Shown here: positions 38,331-47,957 of the stretch, one piece after another
Layout: each line of letters starts with the position of its first letter
How positions within the stretch are numbered: position 1 is the first letter of the stretch
From: Isoetes taiwanensis
Taxonomy: Eukaryota; Streptophyta; Lycopodiopsida; Isoetales; Isoetaceae
Assembly: GCA_021234155.1 (NCBI GenBank)
Contig: JAJEKV010000013.1
Span: 15,291,877 to 15,355,876, forward strand
Direction of reading: 5' to 3'
DNA: 64,000 bases
The notes under the pieces: model-generated
The model's input: the letters and a program-made list of their open reading frames with translations, nothing else
What the model was told of the DNA's origin: nothing
Databases searched by the model: none
Position numbers and translations under genes: made by a program

Positions 38331-38384
38331 TAAATCTTTGGGTGCCTTGTGTCAGGTTGAACAAAGTTAGGCTATCCTTCGAAT

Positions 38385-38540
38385 AAATTGGGTGCCCGCC
38401 CAATTTGGTGTCAGGGTCCCTTCTGGAGAAATAGGGCGCTCTTTCCAGACCAAACTGGGCGCCCGCCATATTTGGCCAATGGCCTTGCCGTGAGCAAGAT
38501 CAGACGCCCTGTAGGAAACAATTGGGCGCCCGCCAAATTT
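38385..38540. repeat. palindromic boxes, cluster 1a (three copies)
   Basis: Boxes at 38385-38406, 38451-38473 and 38519-38540 follow AAATTGGGCGCCCGCCCAATTT with 1-5 differences each. Confidence 0.85.
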
Positions 38541-38714
38541 CTTCAAGGAGGTATGCATTGGTGGGGACCAGTGAGGCGAAATTGCTAGCCACAGCCCAAT
38601 TTCCACAATGGAAAGGTAGGATACCCTAAGGTCAGGTTTATGATGTGGCAGTCTCAATGAGGCAGGCGCTGAGAGATACTGCCAAGCTAACATTAAATAA
38701 GTAGTCCAGCTTAC

Positions 38715-38977
38715 CTTTGCCTCCTGTCGTGGGGCGAGATGCCATCAACTGGTACGATTCGCCTGGTGTACAGGGATTCGAAGGCGATAGGACAATCAAC
38801 AGAAGAAGGCGCCAAGAAGAAGGCGACAAGCGGCTGAGAAACAGCAGGCGCCAAGTTCTCGACCCGAAGCCGACAGCTGGTTCGGAAGTATAGGGCGCCG
38901 ACATGAAGGGGATGAGAAGAAGATTGGTGAATAGAAAATCCGAAGGCGGCTGTGTTTAGTGGAGCAGAAAGTGCCAA
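38715..38977 (-). pseudogene. possible first exon encoding a transit-peptide-like N-terminus
   Basis: On the minus strand an ATG at 38977 opens 87 codons beginning MALSAPLNTAAFGFS, rich in Ser/Ala/hydroxylated residues with few acidic ones, as in plastid transit peptides. The frame meets a good donor, CAAAG/GTAAGC, at 38715/38714. No second exon is seen before the palindromic boxes begin. A CTTTAAAAG TATA-like box lies upstream near 39030. It may be a gene fragment captured by a transposon. No mature protein can be named. Confidence 0.3.
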
Positions 38978-39805
38978 GGCAACAGGGAAAACGCTGAACT
39001 TTCTAAAACTGCAGTCGAGGAGCAGAACTGGCTTTTAAAGGGGATACGTATGGACCATTCATGCACGCATGACAAGTGTCGTGCCTAAAAGAAGTGGACT
39101 TTCTCAAATAAAAATGGACTTGCCATGTTCGAGCGTGAGGAATTAATTGTGGACGTCGTTATTAAAAGCACAGAGAATTTGAATTTCAAACATGTCATTT
39201 AAAGCCCGCCCAATTTTAATTTCAAACAGGCACGTGTCGCACGCATAGCAAGTGCAGGCGGGAAAATATGTTTTAAAGTTGGGGGGAATATTTTATTTTA
39301 AAATTAGGGGGGAAATTACATTCAAATTTTGGGGGGAAGTTAGGTCTAAATGTAAATGCTTATCAAACCTTTCGATTTTCTGGCATTACTCTTCTTGGCG
39401 AGTCTCTCATCTTCAAGACGCAACCATCTTCAGCGCTTAATAATCATGGCGACTAAATCTCCAAAGGTTTGTGCTCTTCCATAGTTTGTACTCGCCATAG
39501 CTCGATGTCTATTTGCCATAAAACTAATCTGAAGAGATATGGTGTCCTAATTCAAAAACAAACCCCTTCATTCACGCCTTTTCGTTGACGCCTGTTCATC
39601 CACGACTCCTCAATCACGCCTCTTCACATGCATTGGTAAAGAATTTGCCTGCTCGATTAGGGTCACAGAGCTTGGTAATTCAGTCATAGTTCTGGAGATT
39701 GGACTTTAACAGCTAATGTCATATTTACATCTACTCTGCATTTTGATGCAGTGCTTGCTTGTCTTGACGTTGGTGTGCAGGGAATGTGTGCATGCTATTT
39801 TCTAA

Positions 39806-39935
39806 TGCTTGTTTGTTTTTCCCCAAGAACTTCCATGATAAGTCCACCGTGGTGTGCAGTCAAGTTCATGTGCTTGTTTGTTTTTTTTGAGTTCCTCAAT
39901 GATAATTCCACTGTGGTGTGCAGTCAAGCCCCCCC
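39806..39935. repeat. 65-bp tandem duplication
   Basis: TGCTTGTTTGTTTTT...CC(A/G)TGGTGTGCAGTCAAG occurs at 39806 and again at 39871, followed by a C-rich tract. Non-coding. Confidence 0.75.
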
Positions 39936-39946
39936 CCTCCCCCCCC

Positions 39947-40400
39947 AAATTGGGCGGGCGCTCAAGGTGTTCTTTTAATGTCTCTCCCCCGTTCATGTTC
40001 TTCTACACGAAGGGACAAATTGGGCGGGCGCCCAATTTGTCCCCGTTGAAGGCAAGCCCAGAAGGTGAAATTGGGCGGGCGCCCAATCTGACTCTAAATG
40101 CATTAATACTGTCGTCGAAACAAGCCCCTAGTGTGAGCAAATTCGGCGGGCGCCCAAGTCGTCCTTCTAGTCTCTTCCAATCTCTCCCACTTGAATGTTC
40201 TCCTACACCAAGGGCCACCCCCTTTTAATGTTCTTCTACAACCAGGGCCAATTTGGGCAGGCGCCCAATTTGTCCCCGATCATGGCATGTTCTGAAGGTG
40301 AACTTTTTCTGGCACCCAATCTGACTTTGACTGCATTAATACTAATGTTGTACGAGCACCTGATGTGGGCAAATTGGGCGCCCGCCCAATTTGCAACGAG
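39947..40400. repeat. palindromic boxes, cluster 1b, partly within a 233-bp tandem repeat
   Basis: Boxes near 39947, 40017, 40068, 40139, 40250 and 40371, mostly in the GGGCGGGCGCCC orientation. A 233-bp unit beginning TTCTTCTACA occurs at 39998 and again at 40231. The boxes are better kept than the sequence between them, and the 40371 box is flipped relative to the matching 40139 box. Confidence 0.85.
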
Positions 40401-40449
40401 GGGAATGTACGGGCATAATAAGTGAAAATCATCACCCGCCCAATTTCAT

Positions 40450-41690
40450 TGTGTAACCCTTGAATTGCCATGCCCCTACGTCTTTTGCATTGCTTTCTCG
40501 TTCTCCTTATTCGGCCTAATTGTTCGACTTTTGGATCACTTTATTCTTCTTTTAAAGCATAGGTTGCAAATTTATGGGCAGAAATGTCTAATTGTTAGAT
40601 TCTTTGCTAGACTCAGAGCTAGCATTGTAGAAATCCTCTGAAAGCTACATACCCAGGGGCAAATTGACAATATATTAAATACAGGGTATTTTTAAAAAAA
40701 TTCCCTAAAATTTACTCTTTCTTGATTATTCTGGCCATTTTTTGGCAAGTTCGGGAGACCCCTTAACAGAAGTGAGAGGAAGTCGACTTGAGTTCAACAG
40801 AGTTTTCTGCAATGAAGATTGCGATGTTTCAGGGCGAAATTTGAAGGTCTCTTCTTTTTTTTTTGATCTCAATATTTGCTCTTTGATTCCATGAATTGAC
40901 CCTAGAAAAAACCAATGTAATGGTAGCAAATAAATTCCAATAGCACTCAAAACAAGAACAGTATGAATAGAAAACTGAAATAGAGGATTACAAACTAAAA
41001 TAGAGCCCACGGAGTTGAATCCTGACATGGTGCCCATGCTTTTTGGGGCATACCAGCCAACCAATAAAAGGACGGATGTTATACCTAGGGCCTTAGCCCG
41101 CTGAAATTGCTACAAAATTAGTACATAAAGGGGAATCATCCCTCAACGATAATCAACCTCAACCCACGTGTAATGCTTGGCCTGGGAAAGCATAGGAGAG
41201 GGTGCCCCTCTTCCAACCACTCCCCTTCAATGGCCCACTTTTTGCCCTTTAATGGCCCATTTTTTACCCTTTAATAGCCCACCTTAACCCTTTAATAGCC
41301 ATACAATAGGCCACCTTAAAAAGTACTAAAAATTGAGCTAAATGCATGGTCTATTAATGGGCACTTGTGGGCCAATGAAGGTCAAGTGTGAGCATTTGAT
41401 GGTCAATTGAAGGTCTTTTAGTGGTTCATTGAAGGGCATTTAGTGATCTATTGGGATCAAAATAAGGATAGAACTTAAAATCTTCATAGCGAGCTTTCGA
41501 TTTGTCGAAACAACTCATGTTTAGTACCAATTGAAAGCTAAACTTTGAAATTTTATTGTGTTATATCAAAATAGGTGATTAAAACGAAGTAAACCCATCA
41601 TAATATAATTTTTACCCTTAAGTGGGCGCTTTATGGGCACCCTCCCCTAGCAGAGCTCTTGAAGCTCGTATTTTCCAGATTGGGAACCTG
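40450..41690. other. intergenic, with TTTAATGGCCCA-type short repeats
   Basis: Repeated CCCTTTAATGGCCCA / TTTAATAGCC motifs run from 41220 to 41310. No gene is supported. Confidence 0.4.
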
Positions 41691-41697
41691 GAAATGG

Positions 41698-41851
41698 ATG
41701 GCTCCAATGGCCGCTGCAGCATCTCCTTCTTTGAACAAAGGAGCTGTGAAGAAAACGCTGGAGAAGAGCCTTGTTCTTAGACATTCCTCCGCCATAGCCG
41801 TTCATGCTCCGCCATGGCCGTTCCAAAAACTCTCCCGGGAAATTTTTTTAG
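41698..41851 (+). CDS. candidate alternative first exon of malate dehydrogenase
   Basis: ATG at 41698 opens 51 codons plus one base, beginning MAPMAAAASPSLNKGAVKKT and rich in Ala, Ser, Lys and Arg with few acidic residues, as in organelle presequences. A good donor (TTTAG/GTACGT) follows at 41852. Joined to the acceptor at 42692/42693, the one leftover base puts the reading exactly in the malate dehydrogenase frame, with no stop up to the ATG at 42722. If spliced this way, the enzyme would gain about 61 N-terminal residues and could enter plastids or mitochondria. The chance of a frame match is one in three, so transcript evidence is needed. Confidence 0.4.
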
Positions 41852-41886
41852 GTACGTAATTTGAAGCAAACGTTTATTGCGTTTGA

Positions 41887-42020
41887 TATTTTCAGGCGGT
41901 CGGGATTCCGCCGGAAAGTTTCAGCGGCCCCGCCAGCCTCGGTGGAGCACTCGCGGCTCTGCCTCGGCTGGCGGTGCCGCCTCCAAATTTTCAGGCGGAA
42001 TCTCTCCCCCCTGAAAATTA
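41887..42020. repeat. foldback element B with GC-rich arms
   Basis: Nested inverted repeats: ATTTTCAGG/CCTGAAAAT at the outside, GATTCCGCC/GGCGGAATC, then CCGCCAGCCTCGG/CCTCGGCTGGCGG around a loop with ACTCGCGGCT. Its build resembles element A at 34.2 kb. It lies in the possible first intron of the malate dehydrogenase gene. Confidence 0.8.
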
Positions 42021-42470
42021 TCTAATACTTAATCCAAAACAGAGAGAAATTTTACTTTCCATAAACAACCCAGTTCCTTGATTTTCAAATATTCCAGAGG
42101 GCTGTATGAATGATGGTATTTAAGAATTTATCATTGCCTTGAATAATAGTAATGATGTCATGTGTGGTAGAAAATTTCCAAGTTGAGATTTTTATAGCTT
42201 GGAATTCCTTTTGATAGAAAGGCATAAAAATGGTGTGAAGAAGAATAGCGGGCCATTAGATGGTTGATAACAGTGACATTATCAACCATCCCAGTTTGGC
42301 ACTTGGCAAGAGATACATCGAATGTGAAGGCCAGGAAACTTCAAGTCATGATCAAAATCTCGATATACGCCACACTCAAGGGGGGGCTAAAAATAGCCTC
42401 AATAATTTGGATAAAATCAATAATTAAATCCAGGAAAAAAAAGAGGTATTTCGGTATCCCATTTTAAACA

Positions 42471-42509
42471 ATGGCGAGCTCGAGGGGCGGTGGAAGTTTT
42501 AGCACAGAG
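42471..42509 (+). other. possible upstream ATG exon / uORF of malate dehydrogenase
   Basis: AACAATGGCG is a strong plant initiation context and opens 13 codons to a donor-like GAG/GTACCG. Joined to 42693 it reads out of frame with the enzyme and ends after about 48 codons, so it would act as an upstream ORF. Alternatively it is a chance match. Confidence 0.25.
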
Positions 42510-42721
42510 GTACCGTATGACGGTTCCATCTCTGATGTCTTTTTTTGCTGGCAATTTGAAATCTATGTGAAGGAAATGTGTTGAAATTTCGCTGCTTTTG
42601 AATAGGCTCTTCAATTTTTCTGCTTTTGAATAGGTTCTTTACTGCATGCTTATGTGCAGAAATTTGGATGCAGAATTGATTCTTTGTTACAGGGAAAGGA
42701 TTTGGCATTCGCCCCCAAGCT

Positions 42722-44465
42722 ATGGAGTTGCCTGTACGCCAACAAGCTGGTGTTCGTCTTTCCCGCATTGAAGCACATCTGCGACAAGGGGCACATGTAA
42801 GCTTTCTCACTCATAAACAAGATGATCTAGGGAAAAATAATTTATTCATTTTATCTTGTAATTGCGTGCAGAGTGAGGTTGGAAGTGATGTAAATATGAA
42901 ACATTGCCGTGCAAAGGGAGGGGCATCGGGCTTCAAGGTTGCAGTGCTAGGTGCAGCTGGTGGAATTGGACAGCCCCTTTCCCTCTTGCTAAAGACGGAT
43001 CCTCTGGTTTCTACTTTACATCTCTATGATGTAGCTAATGTCCATGGAGTTACTGCTGATATCAGTCACACTGACACCACTGCAGTGGTAAAGGATTAGT
43101 TTGGATCCCTTTCATTTTATTTGTTTTATGTCAAGGGTCATACACTTTTTTCTCATTTATCCCAATGTTTACTCTTTTCACAATCCGCGTCATTCAGGTT
43201 CGTGGGTTTGGAAAGGAACAGCTAGATGCAGCATTAGAGGGAATGGACCTTGTGATTATTCCAGCTGGTGTGCCAAGAAAACCAGGAATGACTCGTGATG
43301 ATCTGTTCAATATAAATGCTGGAATTGTTCGAACACTTTGTGAGGGTGTTGTTCGGAATTGTCCCCGAGCGATAGTTAACATAATCAGCAACCCAGTGAA
43401 TTCAACTGTGCCAATTGCAGCTGAGGTCTTCAAGAAGGCTGGGATTTATGATCCAAAGCGTCTGCTTGGTGTAACTACCTTGGATGTTGTTAGAGCAAAC
43501 ACTTTTGTGGTAAACATCTTCTAAGGATTCTATGGCACTTAATTTGCTTGTTAATAATATGTGGATTACGTTTGCGATGTAGGCAGAAGTGATAGGTGTT
43601 GATCCAAAGGAAGTAAATGTACCTGTCATTGGAGGCCATGCTGGGATTACCATTTTACCAGTTCTTTCACAGGTTTTACAGTTTGCCCAATATGACCTGT
43701 GATATAAATTTAAATTTTGACTGTTTTTGGAAGGCAAAACAGATGTGGCATATTATTTGTGAAGCTAAGGTTTGATTGTGTATGAAAGATGAAACCGGCA
43801 TGCTCTTTCACCAAAGAGGAGACAGAATATTTGACAAATCGGATACAAAATGGAGGCACAGAGGTGGTTGAGGTGAGGTTCTCGTATCCAGGATGCACAG
43901 TGGTCATGTTGATAATTATGATATTATATGTTATTCGTGCTTTTTGTAGGCTAAGGCTGGAGCTGGTTCAGCAACACTTTCAATGGTAAATAACATGCAT
44001 TGTTAAAGTTTGTACTGAAATAAGTATTCGGGTCCCTTAAATACATTTTTATGTACCCAGGCATTTGCTGCTGCAAAGTTTGCACATGCATGCTTACGGG
44101 GTTTGCGTGGGGAAGATGGTATTGTGGAGTGTGCTTTTGTAGCATCACAGGTAAATACACTTGCAATCTTTTTTTCCCTTGCCATGTATGCTTTATTAGA
44201 TGATCTTTTTTCCCACTTGACAGGTGACAGAGTTGCCATTCTTTGCTACAAGGGTAAAACTTGGCCGTAATGGTGTAGATGAAGTATTTCCGTTAGGACC
44301 TCTTAATGAGTTTGAAAGGTACAAAGAGGAATCACGTTATCCCTGTTAAGATCATATTTTGTTCAAGCCATGCTTTTTTTTTGCAGACAAGGTCTACAGA
44401 AATTGATACCTGAGTTGCGTGGGAGCATTGAGAAGGGAATTTCCTTTGCGGCACAGAAGAAGTAA
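42722..44465 (+). CDS. PMDH: peroxisomal (glyoxysomal) NAD malate dehydrogenase
   Basis: Nine exons: 42722-42796, 42872-43087, 43198-43509, 43583-43672, 43789-43872, 43950-43985, 44061-44150, 44224-44318 and 44387-44465. All introns are GT-AG and short (69-116 bp), and the joined frame gives 358 residues, the normal family length. The enzyme interconverts malate and oxaloacetate with NAD in peroxisomes, serving beta-oxidation, the glyoxylate cycle and photorespiration. Visible features: a PTS2 peroxisome signal RLSRIEAHL (residues 12-20), likely presequence cleavage near Cys37, NAD-binding GAAGGIG (52-58), substrate loop [10 protein letters not shown] (123-132), Asp193 and Arg196 in LDVVRA, and catalytic His220 in GGHAG. 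There is no C-terminal PTS1. The start was chosen because it places PTS2 correctly. Confidence 0.95.
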
Positions 44466-44469
44466 CACA

Positions 44470-45895
44470 TTTTGTGAAAATGAACAACTTGGCTACGTGT
44501 AGTACTGGCCACTTTTTCATGTATATGTCTTGCATAGCAAACATATATTTTTTTGTGCTGTCTTTTGTAATGAACTGCTACTAAATCTGAGAAGACGGGT
44601 TCACATTTTTCCTAATCTGATGGTATGCTTTGGATATATTGATCTGAGATCTAGTCTCAGCTTGCATATTACTTAAATAAAAATTTGTAGGCATTTTGTT
44701 CATTTGTGGTAGTCTTTATGTCATGATTGTAAGATGCATCGTCCTAGAAACTCATTACTCCAGAGAAACTATTTGAATGATTTGAACTCCAAAGAAAGTA
44801 AATTGCTTCCTGTGAGAGTACATGGCTCGACATATTATGATTGTCATGCTTTTGCTCACAATGAGAGCACTTGTATTGCTGATTAATTTAACTCTTACAG
44901 GAACGATGTGCTCATGTATGGGAAGTTCATGAATGATTTTTTTTTTGTACTCAGTTTCTTACGTAGAATTGGTTCCTTTTAATTTTATGCATGACCATGT
45001 GATCTTGGAAAAAATTTTAGAGTCGCTAAATTGGGATTATGTTTTATTGATTTATCAAAATGCCCCTAATGTTGTTGTTCTGTACTACTGAAGTTTTTTA
45101 CTCTATAGTTTGCAATACATTCTAAAGGCAAATCCGTCAATTTGCATGGCAATCATAGGTCGTCTCAGATTGCTGCAGATAATAGTCTAGGCGCATAAGA
45201 GAGCGAGTGAGTTTGCTTCAAAAAAATTGCAATTTCTATCTGGAAAATAAGGAGCTGATATCGATATCGAGCATGTAATCTTTCTTTCTGCGGTGTACAG
45301 CTTTGCATAACGTTTCTTAAAAGTTGTGGTCATTAATAATGTCACGTGGCATACAATTTCCTCCTGCTTTTTACTAGGTGAAATTGTCTCCTCCCGCTCG
45401 TTATCCCTCAAATACATTGGACTTATGTGGCGATCACATGGAGGATAGTCCGAGCTGTGGTTGCTTTCTAGCTGATCAGAACATAGCTTTTTCCAGCCCA
45501 TTTTAGATTTTCAGCTAGCGTGATGTCCAGGGCACTATGCGGGGCCTTTGCTGATAAGTTAGGGTTCTGATGTTAAGTTGCATTGCCAGCAGTGACAAAA
45601 AATAACTCCATGTGAGTTGCCCATTAGGGTGGCTTACCACTATTCAGCCCTCTTCACGGAATGTCTTTTATGATATAGGTAATGTGCACATTCTCTAACG
45701 TAATGCTTCGTGGCAGAGGCTATTTCGCTTACTGGAGCGGAAGCAAGCAACGATTTCTTTAGAATCATTGCAATTTTATAGAGGCCAAGAGAGGAGGCCA
45801 TTATCAGAGATAATCTGGGTCTGTAATTAGGCGAAATAGCCTCATTACATTAGGGTAACATAAGTAGAGGATTTACTTCATTTGCCGTTCAATTT
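44470..45895. other. 3' flank of malate dehydrogenase, no further gene
   Basis: AT-rich. The minus-strand ORF of 104 codons (45187-45501) has no recognised features. Confidence 0.4.
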
Positions 45896-45900
45896 AAAAT

Positions 45901-46080
45901 TAATATAACAAAAATCATTAAATATTGGTTCACATTGAATGTCACGCCATTAGGTTAAAAACTAATATAACTAAAAACTTTAAATATCACTTCACATTGA
46001 AGGTCACACCCTTAATAAGCAATCAACATAACAAAAACCATCAAGTATAGCTTCATAATGACTTTCACACCTTCAGGTAA
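45901..46080. repeat. about 61-bp tandem repeat, three diverged copies
   Basis: Each unit has AATATAACAAAAA..TT(A)AATAT..TTCACATTGAA.GTCACACC and is degenerate. Non-coding. Confidence 0.7.
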
Positions 46081-46914
46081 TACAAATTGAATTGCAAATG
46101 GAGCTTAAGGGATGGGTTCCATCTACCCTTAAACTTGAAGGGGAAATTATGGTCCATTGCGTCTGCCATTAAAATTCAACCTAATGGAATACAGCGTGAA
46201 CTCTGGTTATCTTTTTTAACAACGCCATTATTTTTTAACCCCATGGTTTTAACAGAATTTCTTAATGAAACTCAATGTGAAGCATAATTGAGCTAAATTC
46301 TCCAACTAACGGTCCTTTAATGGCCAGTATGAAGCGACCCTTACTAGATCACATCCATTCAGCACCGATTCAGGTTAAAATTATTTTGAGCCTTTCTTGA
46401 ATGACATTTGGATCTAAATTTCGAGGTGTCAGAAGTGCCCTGACACCTAGAACTTAGACTCGGACATCATTCTTGCAATGTGAAAGAGGGACATAAGCAA
46501 ATCAGCTGATCAAAGGTCGCTCTGAATGCCCGAATACCATCCTGAATGCTAGAATGCCACCTAGTATGCACGAATGTTGGCCTCAAAAAAGAATGCGTTC
46601 CTCAAAAAAATGGGGGGGTGAGCACGATATTCTCTAGAAGAAAATATCCCACATGTCGTTGCATGCAAAAAAAAAACTCAACTCTATTCACGTAGAGTTG
46701 TTAAATACATTCTTGCAATTTATGATGCAAAGAAATATGCAAGGCAGATAAGTGATGGGTGTGGATAAGTAACTATTTGGCTTATTGTCTGCAACTTGAT
46801 GCATGTCCTTTCTAACGAATTTGGAAATTGTTTCTTCATAGGTACTGAGCACATTCCAAATCAATTGCTAAAGAACAGTTTATTGTCTTCATGTTACTCG
46901 TGATGCCCCATCTT

Positions 46915-47025
46915 GGCCTTCAATTCATGTGTTTAATGTTGTTTTCTGTTGGACCCGGCTCCCCATCTTACCCTTCAATTCGTGTGTTTAATGTTGTTTT
47001 CTGTTGGACCCGGCTGTATCAAAAT
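46915..47025. repeat. about 56-bp tandem duplication
   Basis: TTCAATTC(A/G)TGTGTTTAATG through TTGGACCCGGCT is present twice in succession. Confidence 0.85.
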
Positions 47026-47289
47026 TATTTCCATCTTACACATTAGCCCTTGAATATTTAGTTGGGGTTTGCTATGTTGTTCATGGGTCTGCCAAAGCAA
47101 GATGCTTTAGTACTTTCAAGCTTCCAACGTGTGCTTTCTTGTGGAGATGCTTTATTATTTTTAAGATTCGAAGTTGCGCCTCCTTTTTGGGTCATATAGG
47201 CCGATTGGTCTCCATGGACGATAAAAGCTCTATTCTATTCTATTTTTATTCTATTCTCATTCTGTACACATTGTGTATATTCCGTACAA

Positions 47290-47740
47290 ATCTCGTTCAT
47301 ACACAACACATTAAACCATTGAAAGGAACATTTGTCATGTTAAAAGAAATTAAGGCATTGAATTACCCCCCCAACCAACCACCCACCAATTATTTTTGCT
47401 AATATTCGTGCAGGGCGTCCATTGGTAGGCTCGAATTGTTGGATGTCAGTTTCGGACGATCCCTCCCATTGTTAAGTACAACTCATTTTTTAGCAAGTTT
47501 TAGTTAACTACATGTTTTAAATACGGAATTGAAGCAAAGGTTGAGGGTCGCATTGTACACATATATCATATAAATATACATGCATATGTGTTTGGGGCTC
47601 CTCGCCAACCACTGGACGCCCTGCACGAATATCAACAAAAATAACTGGGGGTTTGTGAAGAGGTTTTATTCAATGGTTCACTAGTTTAATATGACAAATG
47701 TTCCTTTCAATAGTTTAACGTGTTGTGTATGAATGAGAAT
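47290..47740. repeat. large imperfect inverted repeat
   Basis: Left arm blocks at 47293-47345 and 47388-47437 match the right arm in reverse at 47683-47738 and 47598-47650, for example ACACAACACATTAAACCATT against its complement, and ATATTCGTGCAGGGCGTCC. The arms are separated by about 160 bp. A related sequence in one orientation occurs near 51150-51230. Probably a MITE or foldback family. Confidence 0.7.
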
Positions 47741-47957
47741 TGTATAGGATATGTACACAATATGTACAAAATACGTAAGAGATATGTACGAAAACAAACA
47801 GAAATGATACAAGAGGTAATAATAATGGTGAGACAAAATAATGCAATGTCATATATTAGCAGTTATGTAGAAGCAGCTTGAACTGGGGATGATGGCTCAA
47901 AGCCATAGGAGACCTGCCCTGTCTGCAGTTTGAAAGACTATCTTGAAGCTTTGTTCT

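Larger units (their letters stand above)
31182..38351. mobile_element. CACTA-like DNA transposon, about 7.2 kb
   Basis: The ends are inverted copies of CACAAGGCACCCAAA (31182-31196 and, reverse complemented, 38337-38351). The 3-bp flanks are TTA and TCA, a possible target duplication with one change. Within the ends lie dense subterminal motifs, GTGGTTTT on the left and AAAACCAC on the right, so they are inverted relative to each other as in CACTA elements. A TNP2-like transposase relic lies inside. The TIR starts CAC but not CACTA, so this is a divergent member. It also contains a foldback element and tandem duplications. Confidence 0.7.

Noticed and set aside
39947..40400. CRISPR-like array (palindromic repeats with spacers)
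   Set aside because: The DNA is plant nuclear, spacing is irregular, repeats flip orientation and spacers belong to a 233-bp tandem duplication. No cas genes are present.
43194..43737. Minus-strand ORFs of 79 and 111 codons
   Set aside because: They are shadows of malate dehydrogenase exons 3 and 4.
47004..47402. 132-codon ORF
   Set aside because: It crosses a tandem duplication, a microsatellite and one arm of an inverted repeat, so it is not a conserved gene.
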